Shown: one piece after another, positions 26,984 to 36,322 of the stretch
Layout of the letters: every line of letters starts with the position of its first letter
Position numbering within the stretch: position 1 is the stretch's first letter
Made by a program: the position numbers and the translations under genes
DNA from: an uncultured Bacteroidota bacterium
GTDB lineage: Bacteria > Bacteroidota > Bacteroidia > Flavobacteriales > Flavobacteriaceae
Assembly: GCA_913047695.1 (NCBI GenBank)
Contig: CAJWUI010000002.1
Location: 124,001-188,000 of the forward strand
Length of the DNA: 64,000 nucleotides
Reading direction: 5' to 3'
Notes under the pieces: model-generated
Databases searched by the model: none
What the model saw: the letters and a program-made list of their open reading frames with translations, nothing else
What the model was told of the DNA's origin: nothing

Positions 26984-28744
26984 TTAATCCATTGGATTGT
27001 ATTGTCTGCTTAATTTTTTCTGTAGTGGAGTTTTTTTAGAAATACCATCAAAGCTATTAGTTGCATCTCCAGAAGTAACAAACAAATTCTGTTTTTTTAA
27101 TGCATCTATCAGTTTACTATTTATTATAATGTCTCTAGAAGGATCAATTGCCCCTACTACCATTACTCGTATATCTTTTTTTTGAAGCTTTTTAATTATT
27201 AGCACTAATTCTTCAGCAGCTGTACTATCGATATAATTTATTGATCGTGCATTTATTATAAAGCCTTTTATTTTTTTTGAATTTTTTTTGACAGCGTCAA
27301 AAACCAATTGTTTGAAAAATTCAATATTTCCAAAAAATAGTTGTGCATCAAATTTGAGTATAATTAGATCCTCTCTTACAGTAACTTCATCGGGGAACCT
27401 CTCAATATTTTGGAAATAATTTGTACTTCCAATTCTACCAAGAAATGCATAGTGAGGCTTTGAAGCCCTATATACAAGTAACAGAAGTGACAGAATAATT
27501 CCATAAATTATACCTTGAGAAATTCCAACAAATAAAGTCAGGAGAAAAGTAAATAATAAAACAGCAAATTCATCTTTCCTTGAGTTGTAAAGTCTAATGG
27601 CGTATTTAATATCAATTAAATGAATAACAGCTACAATAATTATTGATCCTAGTACAGCTTTAGGAAGATAAAAAAACCACTCAGTAAAAAAACTAATTGT
27701 AATTGCGACTACTAGAGCGCATATTAATGAGGCAAAACCAGACCTTGCACCTGCTTGATCGTTTACAGCTGTTCTCGAAAATCCACCTGTTGTAGGGTAT
27801 GACTGAAATAAAGAACCAATAATATTTGAACTACCTAAGGCTATAAGTTCTTGATTGGGATCAAGTTGATAATATTTATACTTCTCTGCAATGGTTTTTG
27901 ATATTGAAATTGATTCTAGATAGCCAACAATTGCTAATGTTAATGAAATTGGGATCAAATTTTTAATAGTTTCAATATTAAAATTAGGAATATTAAATGA
28001 CGGAAGTCCACCCGGGACCAGACCAACGACAGCAACACCCTCTTGATATTGTTTTCCAAAATAAACCCATAATGAGCTTAAAATAACTACAACGAAAGCA
28101 GATGGAATTTTTGGAGTCCATTTTTTTAAAATTAAAAGAATAAAAATACTTATAACACCAATCATTAAAGTAGGAAAATGAATTGATATTTCTGAATTCA
28201 CAAGGGAAATTGCAAATAGTTGGATTTTATTACTTTGATATAAAGAAATTCCCAATATATGTTTAATCTGGCTAAACCCAATAATTATGGCAGCACCAGA
28301 TGTAAATCCTTTTATGAGTGGTTTAGACAAAAAAGAAACCAAAAATCCCATTTTGAAAAGCCCTAATAAAAATTGGATTGTACCCATTAAAAAAGCTAAC
28401 AATATTGCTGATTGAATGTACTCCTCGGGTCCTAAAATACTAATCGTTCCCAATCCTGCGGCAACAAGCAGAGAATCCATCGCGACAGGTCCAACTGCGA
28501 GTTGTTTGGAAGTTCCTAGCAGAGCATAAATAATCTGGGGTGAAAGAGCAGCATAAAGTCCATATATTGGCGGCAGTCCGGCAATAAGCGCATAAGCCAT
28601 TCCTTGTGGGATTAATAAGAAGGAAACAGTAATTCCAGCAATAAAATCACTTTTGAAAGTTGATCCTTTATAATTAGGCAACCATGTTAATATGGGAAAG
28701 AATTTTTTCAGAATACTTTTTTTACAAAAGTAAGTTTCTTGCAT
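26984..28744 (-). CDS. SulP-family inorganic anion transporter with STAS domain
   Basis: This 586-residue SLC26/SulP protein has an N-terminal block DFIAGITVSFLLIPQGMAYA (about 33-52) and GLPPIYGLYAALSP typical of the family, about 12-14 membrane segments to residue ~430, and a cytoplasmic STAS domain (about 440-560) with NARSINYIDSTAAEEL. Substrates of the family include sulfate, bicarbonate and chloride. The downstream MBL-rhodanese gene makes sulfate or another sulfur oxyanion a reasonable guess. The gene is divergent from topA. Confidence 0.92.
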   Translation of the reverse strand: MQETYFCKKSILKKFFPILTWLPNYKGSTFKSDFIAGITVSFLLIPQGMAYALIAGLPPIYGLYAALSPQIIYALLGTSKQLAVGPVAMDSLLVAAGLGTISILGPEEYIQSAILLAFLMGTIQFLLGLFKMGFLVSFLSKPLIKGFTSGAAIIIGFSQIKHILGISLYQSNKIQLFAISLVNSEISIHFPTLMIGVISIFILLILKKWTPKIPSAFVVVILSSLWVYFGKQYQEGVAVVGLVPGGLPSFNIPNFNIETIKNLIPISLTLAIVGYLESISISKTIAEKYKYYQLDPNQELIALGSSNIIGSLFQSYPTTGGFSRTAVNDQAGARSGFASLICALVVAITISFFTEWFFYLPKAVLGSIIIVAVIHLIDIKYAIRLYNSRKDEFAVLLFTFLLTLFVGISQGIIYGIILSLLLLVYRASKPHYAFLGRIGSTNYFQNIERFPDEVTVREDLIILKFDAQLFFGNIEFFKQLVFDAVKKNSKKIKGFIINARSINYIDSTAAEELVLIIKKLQKKDIRVMVVGAIDPSRDIIINSKLIDALKKQNLFVTSGDATNSFDGISKKTPLQKKLSRQYNPMD

Positions 28745-28898
28745 CTAAAATGTTTTAGACATGAGCTACTTTTTTAATAATTCATTTTCAATGATCACAT
28801 ATTTTGATTTTTAAAAAAAATTGGTTCTAGAATATGTCAAACGTGCGTTAATTTAAATAACAAGGTTTAAAAATTTTAAAGATCAGAAAAAACTTACA

Positions 28899-28906
28899 TA
28901 CTTTTG
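28899..28906 (+). promoter_or_regulatory. Candidate -7 box before topA
   Basis: TACTTTTG matches TAnnTTTG exactly and ends 20 bases before the topA ATG, in the recurring 16-22 base window. It lies in the 181-base divergent gap 28745-28925 between the SulP gene and topA. No -33 TTG is evident. Confidence 0.45.
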
Positions 28907-28925
28907 TGTCCAAAATTAATTTGTC

Positions 28926-31400
28926 ATGGCTAAAAATTTAGTTATTGTAGAGTCACCTGCTAAAGCTAAAACAATTGAAAAATTTTTGGGTAAAGATTAC
29001 AAAGTAGCATCGAGTTTTGGTCACATAGCCGATTTGCCATCTAAAGAGCTAGGTGTAAATGTGGATGGAGATTTTTCAGCAAAATATATCGTAAACGATG
29101 ACAAGAAAAAAATTGTTAATGAACTTAAAAGCCTAGCAAAGAAAGCAGAAATAATCTGGCTAGCGAGTGATGAAGATAGAGAAGGAGAGGCTATAGCATG
29201 GCATCTAGCCAATACTTTAGAATTAACTGATTCCAATTCTAAAAGAATAGTCTTTTCAGAAATCACAAAAAATGCAATTCTGAATGCTATAAAAAATCCT
29301 AGAGATATAAATTATAACCTTGTTAATGCCCAACAAGCTAGAAGAATTTTAGATAGATTGGTTGGATATGAGCTTTCACCAGTATTATGGAGAAAGGTCA
29401 AAGGAGGACTCTCAGCAGGACGTGTTCAATCAGTTGCAGTAAGATTATTGGTTGAAAGAGAAAGAGAGATAAGAGCTTTTTCTCCTGAAAGTAGTTTCAA
29501 AACAACAGCTATTTTTAAAACAAATAGTAATAAAACTATTTCTTCTCAGCTTCAAAAAACTTTTAAAAATAAAGAAGAGGCATATAAATTTTTAGAAAAA
29601 AATATTTCTTCAAAATTTAGCATAATCGAAATAAAAAAAAGGCCTGCAAAAAAGACTCCAGCTCCACCTTTTACGACATCTACTTTACAACAAGAAGCCT
29701 CGAGGAAGTTATATTTCTCAGTAAGTAAAACTATGAATGTTGCTCAAAGGCTTTATGAAGCTGGATATATAACTTATATGCGAACAGACAGTGTTAATTT
29801 ATCTGACGAGGCGAAGGATAATATAAAAAACCAAATTAAATTGTCTTTTGGGGACAAATATTACAAACCAAGGCATTTTAAAACAAAAAAAAAAGGAGCT
29901 CAGGAGGCCCACGAAGCAATTCGGCCAACAGATTTCTCAAAAAATCAATTAGATATTGACTATGACCAAGCTCGTTTGTATGAATTAATTTGGCGAAGGA
30001 CGGTCGCTTCCCAAATGAAAGAGGCAGAACTTGAAAAATCCCAAATATTTATAAAAAATGATAATTACGATGACAGATTTACAGCTAGCGGTGAGATAAT
30101 TACTTTCGACGGATTTCTCAAGATCTATTTAGAGGGAGTAGATGATGAAGTTGACAACGATAATACAATCTTGCCAAAAGTAAAAATTGGTGAATATCTT
30201 GAATTAAATAATATTACAGCTACAGAGCGTTTCTCAAGGGCTCCGTTTAGATATTCTGAGGCTTCTTTGGTAAAAAAAATGGAGGACCTAGGGATCGGAA
30301 GACCCTCCACGTATGCCCCGACAATAACTACTATTCAAAATAGAAAATACGTGGAAAAAGGTTCATCAGATGGAAATGAAAGAACTTACGTTAAGTTAAC
30401 TTTATATAATGAAAAAATTAAATCAGAAAAGCTTTCTGAGAGATTTGGAATGGATAAGGGTAAATTGGTCCCAACTGATATTGGCATGATTGTAAATGAC
30501 TTTCTTGTTGAAAATTTCAAAGAAATTCTTGATTTTAATTTCACCGCAGAGGTTGAGAGAAACTTTGATGATATTGCTAGAGGCAGTAAAGATTGGCCTG
30601 AAATGTTAAAGGTTTTTTACAATAAATTCCATAATACTGTAGAGGATGTCAAACAAAATGCTCAGCGAGAGTCAGGCGAAAGAGTCCTTGGAGTAGATCC
30701 AAACACCGGGAGGACAGTTAAAGTTCGTTTAGGAAAATTTGGACCGATGGCTCAAATTGGAGAACAGGATGACGAAAACAAGCCAATCTTTGCAAGTCTT
30801 GGTCCCAATCAGCAATTGGAAAATATTACATTTAAAGAAGTTCTTAAGCTTTTTGAAATGCCAAAAAGTTTAGGATCTTATCAAGATGAAGAAATTACCA
30901 TAAACAATGGAAGATTTGGACCTTATTTGAAGCACAAAGGTATTTTTATTTCAATCCCCAGAGATTTTGTAGTAAATGAAATTAATTTATCAACGGCGAT
31001 AAGTCTAATCGATGAAAAACAAAAAGCTGATGCGCCGGTTTTTGTTTACGATAAACTTCCTGTTACAAAAGGAGCAGGACGTTTTGGGCCTTATCTCAAA
31101 TGGAATAATTTTTTTATTAATGTTAATAAAAAATATGATTTCGATAATTTGAGTAATGATGACATTGTTTTTTTGATTGAAGAGAAAATTCAAAAAGAAA
31201 AGGATAAGATTGTTCAAAGTTGGGCAGATGCAGGTATAAGAGTTGAAAAAGCTCGCTGGGGAAGACACCATATTATAAGAGGGAAACAAAAAATTGAGAT
31301 TGGAAAAGAAATAAATGCATCAGAATTAACACTTTCACAGGCAGAAAAATTTCTTGGAAAATCTAAAACTAAAAACAAAAAGAAATCATCTAAAAAATGA
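28926..31400 (+). CDS. topA: DNA topoisomerase I (type IA)
   Basis: This 824-residue enzyme starts with the TOPRIM domain (NLVIVESPAKAKTIEKFLG; the acidic DEDREGE near residue 81) and carries the active-site tyrosine Y284 in ITYMRTDS. The C-terminal third has no Cys zinc fingers; it has three GRFGPYLK-type repeats (near residues 600, 660 and 718) and a basic KKNKKKSSKK tail, as in other Bacteroidota. It relaxes negative supercoils. The stop overlaps the next start by 4 bases (ATGA), so the arginase-fold gene is coupled to it. Confidence 0.97.
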   Translation: MAKNLVIVESPAKAKTIEKFLGKDYKVASSFGHIADLPSKELGVNVDGDFSAKYIVNDDKKKIVNELKSLAKKAEIIWLASDEDREGEAIAWHLANTLELTDSNSKRIVFSEITKNAILNAIKNPRDINYNLVNAQQARRILDRLVGYELSPVLWRKVKGGLSAGRVQSVAVRLLVEREREIRAFSPESSFKTTAIFKTNSNKTISSQLQKTFKNKEEAYKFLEKNISSKFSIIEIKKRPAKKTPAPPFTTSTLQQEASRKLYFSVSKTMNVAQRLYEAGYITYMRTDSVNLSDEAKDNIKNQIKLSFGDKYYKPRHFKTKKKGAQEAHEAIRPTDFSKNQLDIDYDQARLYELIWRRTVASQMKEAELEKSQIFIKNDNYDDRFTASGEIITFDGFLKIYLEGVDDEVDNDNTILPKVKIGEYLELNNITATERFSRAPFRYSEASLVKKMEDLGIGRPSTYAPTITTIQNRKYVEKGSSDGNERTYVKLTLYNEKIKSEKLSERFGMDKGKLVPTDIGMIVNDFLVENFKEILDFNFTAEVERNFDDIARGSKDWPEMLKVFYNKFHNTVEDVKQNAQRESGERVLGVDPNTGRTVKVRLGKFGPMAQIGEQDDENKPIFASLGPNQQLENITFKEVLKLFEMPKSLGSYQDEEITINNGRFGPYLKHKGIFISIPRDFVVNEINLSTAISLIDEKQKADAPVFVYDKLPVTKGAGRFGPYLKWNNFFINVNKKYDFDNLSNDDIVFLIEEKIQKEKDKIVQSWADAGIRVEKARWGRHHIIRGKQKIEIGKEINASELTLSQAEKFLGKSKTKNKKKSSKK

Positions 31401-32548
31401 GCTTAGAACTTCTTTTACCTGTTGATGAGGAAAACCTTAAAAGGCAATCAATTTTACCTAAACAAATTTTGGGAAAAAATATCTTAATACACACCAAAAA
31501 TTCTGGATTACCAGACCTTAATGGCCTTAGGATAGTAATTATTGGTTTATCAGAAACAAGAAATAGTTTTTTTGAAAGCGATAACTATAAAGTAAATAAC
31601 TTCAGAAAAGTTTTTTATGAATTGTACCCAGGAAATTGGAGTTTAAAAATCGCTGATTTAGGAAATCTTCCTAACGGAGCTAAAATTGAAGATACTTATT
31701 TTGCCATAAAAGAAATTGGATATCATTTAAAACAAATGAATATTATTCCGATTTTTATCGGTGGAAGTCATGACTTGATATTCCCATTATATCAAGTTTA
31801 TCAAGAATTTGAAGAATTGGTTAACATGGTATCAGTAGATCGCTCTTTCGATTTTTCACAAGAAGATGAATTAATCTCTGGAAGGTCTTATATGAGCAAA
31901 ATAATCATGGATAAACCAAATGTTTTAAATAATTATACAAATTTAGGTTATCAAAGCTATTATTGTGCTGTAGAGGAGAAAGATCTAATGGATAAATTAT
32001 ATTTTGATGGAATACGTTTAGGTCAGCTACTAGATAAAATCAAAATATCGGAACCAGTGCTTCGTGATGCTGATATCGTAGGTTTTGACATGAAATGTTT
32101 GTCATGGGATGCTATTGCAGATCCCTTAAGGGGTCAGCCTAACGGAATTGACTCGAGATCTATCTGTGCTTTGAGCAGATATGCAGGAATTAGTGATAGA
32201 GTTAGTTTTTTTGGAATTTATGAAATTTCTCCAACTCCAATGATGGATCAATTACTTGCTCAAATTGTTTGGTATTTTATTGAAGGTGTATACTATAGGT
32301 TTAATGAATACCCAATTAGTGTAAGTAACGGATTTTTGAAATATTCAGTAACTCTTTCAAATCAAAACCTAACATTTTATAAAAGCGAGAAAAGTCAGAG
32401 GTGGTGGATGGAATTAACAAATGATTCATATTTAGATAATAAAACAAAAACTACAACGTTATTAGCATGCACAAAAGAAGATTATGATTCTGCTATTTTA
32501 GACATTATACCGCAAAGATGGTACAATGCTATAAAAAGGTTAAACTAA
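31397..32548 (+). CDS. Arginase-fold protein (formimidoylglutamase-like) with altered metal site
   Basis: The 383-residue protein fits the ureohydrolase fold: IGGSHDL near residue 121 (the first metal His), a central sheet, DADIVGFDMKCLS near 223, and a conserved C-terminal half. The DAHxD motif reads DRSFD and the SxDxDxxDP motif reads FDMKCLSWD, so a His and an Asp metal ligand are lost. A canonical two-Mn active site looks unlikely. Annotated homologues in flavobacteria are called formimidoylglutamase and, as I recall, also sit beside topA and gldK. It overlaps topA by 4 bases and precedes gldK by 129 bases. A structural or regulatory role near the secretion operon is possible but unproven. 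Confidence 0.75.
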   Translation: MSLELLLPVDEENLKRQSILPKQILGKNILIHTKNSGLPDLNGLRIVIIGLSETRNSFFESDNYKVNNFRKVFYELYPGNWSLKIADLGNLPNGAKIEDTYFAIKEIGYHLKQMNIIPIFIGGSHDLIFPLYQVYQEFEELVNMVSVDRSFDFSQEDELISGRSYMSKIIMDKPNVLNNYTNLGYQSYYCAVEEKDLMDKLYFDGIRLGQLLDKIKISEPVLRDADIVGFDMKCLSWDAIADPLRGQPNGIDSRSICALSRYAGISDRVSFFGIYEISPTPMMDQLLAQIVWYFIEGVYYRFNEYPISVSNGFLKYSVTLSNQNLTFYKSEKSQRWWMELTNDSYLDNKTKTTTLLACTKEDYDSAILDIIPQRWYNAIKRLN

Positions 32549-32677
32549 AATTAAGGAATACATAATTAACAATTATCGTTTAAATATCTTGTTTTTAAAG
32601 AAATTTAAACAAAAGTGAAAAATTTAACTAGTTTTATGTTATCAAAGCATATGAGCCTGGTTTTAATAAAAATATTG

Positions 32678-34057
32678 ATGAAAAGACTTTTATTTTTATC
32701 TACACTCTTGTACTTAGTGTTATCATGTGGTGCTCCTAGTAACAGAGGAGAACTAATTGGAGTAAAACAAAAAAAGTGGTTTGGTGAAAAACCCTACGGG
32801 ATGGTTCTGGTGGAGGGTGGAGCATACATAATGGGAAAGTCCGACGAAGATCTTGCTCAACTTCAAAATGCGCCGGCTAAAACAGTTACTGTTCCTTCTT
32901 TTTACATGGATGAAACAGAAATTACAAACAGTGAGTATCGTCAATTTATATACTGGGTTAAAGATTCAATTGCGTTGTCACTACTTGCAAGAAAAGCAGA
33001 TGAATTAGAACTGGGTGAAGATAACAAAGATGGTGTAGGTCAATTTGCGTTTAAAGATGCCGATACAACAAAATTAAGTGAGTTTCAAAAATACATGCGA
33101 GAAAACTATTACGACTTGGCAGAGGACCCATATGCTGGTCGAGCATTGAATTGGGATGCAGATTTAGCTTGGGATACTGAAGATTATTATGATAGTAACT
33201 ATGCAGAAGTTATGGATTCACTTTATTTACCTCCTGAATTATGGTATAATGGTGAAGTAAAAATTGATGTTGAAAAACTTGTTTATTCTTACACATGGTT
33301 CGATGCAGAGAGTGCAGCTGCAGAGTCAAAGAGAACAAGAAAACAATTTATTGATAGAAAACCTTTCATCAAAAAAGAAAAAATTCAAATATATCCAGAC
33401 ACTACAGTTTGGATAAAAGATTTTACATACTCCTACAATGAACCCATGCATAATGATTATTTTTCTCATCCTGCATATCAAGATTATCCTGTTGTAGGGA
33501 TATCATGGAATCAAGCTGTAGCATTTTGTAATTGGAGAACAAATTTTAAAAACGGATATCAAAGAGAAAAAGGAAAGCCTAATGTAAGCAGATTTAGATT
33601 ACCAAATGAATCTGAGTGGGAATATGCTGCTCGTGGAGGAATTCCATCTGGGACTTATCCCTGGGGATCCCCTTATTTGCTAAATGATCGTGCGTGTTTT
33701 CTTGCAAACTTTAAACCATTAAGAGGGGATTATGCTGTTGATCAAGCAGTCTACACGGTTGAGGCAAAGTCTTATTTTCCTAATGATTTTAATCTTTATA
33801 ATATGGCAGGGAATGTGGCAGAGTGGACAAACTCTTCTTATAACGCTGAAGCATATGATTATGTGGCCACACTTAATCCAAATATGTCCTTCGATGATGA
33901 GAATAGAAAAGTTGTAAGAGGAGGATCTTGGAAAGACGTTGCTTATTTTTTGAGAGTTAGTTCAAGAGATTACGAATATTCTGACACGTCAAGAAGCTAT
34001 ATTGGCTTTAGAACAGTTCAAGACTACCTGGGTTCTCAAAAAGTTAAGATGAAATAA
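32678..34057 (+). CDS. gldK: Gliding motility / type IX secretion lipoprotein GldK
   Basis: This 459-residue lipoprotein has a signal peptide with lipobox LVLSC followed by a formylglycine-generating-enzyme/sulfatase-modifying fold (about 40-455: PYGMVLVEGGAYIMG at the start, WNQAVAFCNWR and RFRLPNESEWEYAARGG in the middle, KVVRGGSWKD near the end). GldK with GldN forms the outer-membrane-associated ring of the type IX secretion system. I chose the ATG at 32678; a GTG at 32615 would add 21 residues before the signal peptide. It opens the gldKLMN operon, 53 bases before gldL. Confidence 0.96.
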   Translation: MKRLLFLSTLLYLVLSCGAPSNRGELIGVKQKKWFGEKPYGMVLVEGGAYIMGKSDEDLAQLQNAPAKTVTVPSFYMDETEITNSEYRQFIYWVKDSIALSLLARKADELELGEDNKDGVGQFAFKDADTTKLSEFQKYMRENYYDLAEDPYAGRALNWDADLAWDTEDYYDSNYAEVMDSLYLPPELWYNGEVKIDVEKLVYSYTWFDAESAAAESKRTRKQFIDRKPFIKKEKIQIYPDTTVWIKDFTYSYNEPMHNDYFSHPAYQDYPVVGISWNQAVAFCNWRTNFKNGYQREKGKPNVSRFRLPNESEWEYAARGGIPSGTYPWGSPYLLNDRACFLANFKPLRGDYAVDQAVYTVEAKSYFPNDFNLYNMAGNVAEWTNSSYNAEAYDYVATLNPNMSFDDENRKVVRGGSWKDVAYFLRVSSRDYEYSDTSRSYIGFRTVQDYLGSQKVKMK

Positions 34058-34110
34058 ACAATATATTTGAATATATCTTTATATTTATTCAATTAATAAA
34101 TCAACAAAAA

Positions 34111-34728
34111 ATGACAGACAAAGCTTTAAATAAAAGATTACGAAGTAAAGTAGCAATGCATATGCTATTTGGACTTGGAGGTGCAGTTGTAATTATAGGT
34201 GCACTATTTAAAATTTTACACCTTGAAATAGGACCAATAACAGGTGGACTCGTTTTAGGTTTAGGACTTGGCACAGAAGCACTTATTTTTACTGTAGCTG
34301 CATTAAATACTGGTGAAATAAAAGAGGAGCATCAGGATTTTGTAAAAAAATTAAAAGGCTCTGGTTCAGCATCTCCGTCAAGCACAGGAGATGGTGGTCT
34401 TTCCTCTAAAATTGATGCTTTAATGGCAGAAGCTAAACTTGATGTTAACTTAATGAACTCATTAGCAAAAAGTATTAAAAACCTTGAATCTTCAGCAAAG
34501 GCACTAAGTCCTGCTTCTGAAGCAGCTTCGGCCTCTCAAAACTATTCACAGGAGCTTGCTAAAGCAGCATCACAACTTGAGCAGCTCAATGCAAATTATC
34601 AAAAGCAAATTTCCGTCAATCAAAATGCTGATCAGCTCAAGAAACAAATGGAAAGTTTATCTGCCAACCTTGCTGCTCTCAATAGCGTATATGGTGGAAT
34701 GCTAAATGCGATGTCAAAAAATAACTAA
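34111..34728 (+). CDS. gldL: Type IX secretion motor protein GldL
   Basis: This 205-residue inner-membrane protein has two helices (about 17-36 and 41-63) followed by a cytoplasmic, Ala/Ser/Gln-rich coiled region (about 80-200). K34, H37 and E56 sit in the helices where the Flavobacterium johnsoniae protein has the Lys/His/Glu set needed for proton flow. GldL pentamers with a GldM dimer form the proton-driven motor of T9SS and gliding. The gldM start follows after 2 bases. Confidence 0.96.
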   Translation: MTDKALNKRLRSKVAMHMLFGLGGAVVIIGALFKILHLEIGPITGGLVLGLGLGTEALIFTVAALNTGEIKEEHQDFVKKLKGSGSASPSSTGDGGLSSKIDALMAEAKLDVNLMNSLAKSIKNLESSAKALSPASEAASASQNYSQELAKAASQLEQLNANYQKQISVNQNADQLKKQMESLSANLAALNSVYGGMLNAMSKNN

Positions 34729-34730
34729 AA

Positions 34731-36308
34731 ATGGCAGGTGCAAAAGAAACCCCTAGACAAAAATTAATTAGTTTAATGTACTTGGTATTTATTACCATGT
34801 TAGCATTAAATGTAAGTAAAGAGGTTCTAGACGGCTTTGGGCAAATGTTTGAAAAAATAGCGGATGCTAATGAAAGAGTCTTAGAAAGTAATAACCTTCT
34901 TTTGGAGAATATAATTGTCAATGCTGAAGAAAAAGGTGGAAAATGGATTGGTCACAAAAGAACAGCTGAACAAATTAAAAAGGAGTCTGATGCCTTCTAT
35001 AATGAAATAGAAGGTTTAAAAAAACGTATCACTGAAAAGCAAAGAGAAAAAGATCCAAATCTCAAAGAATTTTCTCAAATGGATAAAGGTGAGACATTAG
35101 ATGTAATTTGGTTTAAAGAAGGATCAACAGACGAAAAATCTAAGTTTATCGAAATGATACAGGAGTACAAAATGCATGTTATACAAGTTTTTGGAAGCCA
35201 ATATCCCGAATCTATCGAAATGGTTGAGGCTCGATTTTTCACCGGTGACATGAACAACAATATAAAAAACAGAGACGATGTTGATGAACCCTGGTTAGAT
35301 GCAAATTTTAAAGGATTTCCTCTTATTTCTTCCTTAGCAAAATTAACTATGATGCAGAATGATATTAGGCAAACCGAACATGATGTCCTTACTACACTTA
35401 TGGGTAAAGAATTAAAAATGTCATCCAAAGTAAACCAATCTAATTACACTAGTCTATTGGTAACTGAAAAGGGGGCTTATTATCCTGGGGAGAAATTTGA
35501 TGGAAGTGTTATATTAGGGAGAAAAGGTGGTGCTCAAAACCCTAATGGAGTTGATTTGAAAATAGATGGACGAAAACTTACTGACAAAGACTATGAGTTG
35601 ATACCTGGTGGAATTAAATTAAACGTAAACTCGGGTAACCCTGGAGATCACACCATCGAGGGCGACCTAATATTTCTTAATGATGGTGAAGAATCAAAAA
35701 TTAAAGTAAGTCAAATATATACTGTTATTTCTAAACCAAATTCTGCTGTTATATCTGCGGACAAGATGAATGTAGTCTACAGGGGAGTACAAAATCCAAT
35801 TACCATATCAATTCCTGGAGTAATAGATAGCAAAGTACGAGCTTCTGCACCTGGATTAAAAAGAGTAAGGGGTAGTAAATATAATTTATTCCCTGGTAAA
35901 GGAAGAGAAGTAAAAATAAATGTTTCAGGTACACTTCCAGATGGTAATAGAGTTTCTTCTGTATCTACATTTAGAATTAAAGACATTCCTAAACCTGCGG
36001 GTTATTTTAGAGGACAATCAGGCTCTTTTACAATACCTAAGTCTAGTCTAGAAAGAGGTACTGTTGAAGCAAGACTTGAAGATTTTGACTTTGATTTGCC
36101 TTTACAAACCAAATCATTTAGATTCAGGGCTCCTGGACAACCAAGTGTAGTAGTCAATGGTAACAGACTAGATTCAAAGGCAAGGCAAATGCTAAGTAGA
36201 ATTAAAAATGGACAAACCGTAATTATTTCTGATATAGATGTAATAATTCCTACAAATCCGAGTTATAAATTAAAACAAACATCTCCAATATCTATTACAA
36301 TTAACTAA
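34731..36308 (+). CDS. gldM: Type IX secretion / gliding motor shaft GldM
   Basis: This 525-residue protein has a short cytoplasmic N-terminus with the conserved R9 (KETPRQKLI), one membrane helix (about 13-32), then a long periplasmic part with a helical bundle (about 35-225) and beta-rich domains to the end. This matches the GldM shaft that spans the periplasm and transmits GldL rotation to the GldK/GldN ring. Position (2 bases after gldL, 14 before gldN) and length (~515-525 usual) agree. Confidence 0.96.
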   Translation: MAGAKETPRQKLISLMYLVFITMLALNVSKEVLDGFGQMFEKIADANERVLESNNLLLENIIVNAEEKGGKWIGHKRTAEQIKKESDAFYNEIEGLKKRITEKQREKDPNLKEFSQMDKGETLDVIWFKEGSTDEKSKFIEMIQEYKMHVIQVFGSQYPESIEMVEARFFTGDMNNNIKNRDDVDEPWLDANFKGFPLISSLAKLTMMQNDIRQTEHDVLTTLMGKELKMSSKVNQSNYTSLLVTEKGAYYPGEKFDGSVILGRKGGAQNPNGVDLKIDGRKLTDKDYELIPGGIKLNVNSGNPGDHTIEGDLIFLNDGEESKIKVSQIYTVISKPNSAVISADKMNVVYRGVQNPITISIPGVIDSKVRASAPGLKRVRGSKYNLFPGKGREVKINVSGTLPDGNRVSSVSTFRIKDIPKPAGYFRGQSGSFTIPKSSLERGTVEARLEDFDFDLPLQTKSFRFRAPGQPSVVVNGNRLDSKARQMLSRIKNGQTVIISDIDVIIPTNPSYKLKQTSPISITIN

Positions 36309-36322
36309 ACTTAAAAAGACTG

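Noticed and set aside
26984-28744. Part of the partner-switching circuit because of its STAS domain
   Set aside because: STAS is an integral domain of SulP transporters and the gene is 20 kb from the kinase.
32615-32677. Upstream GTG start for GldK
   Set aside because: It would add 21 residues before a clean lipoprotein signal; the ATG at 32678 fits the family.
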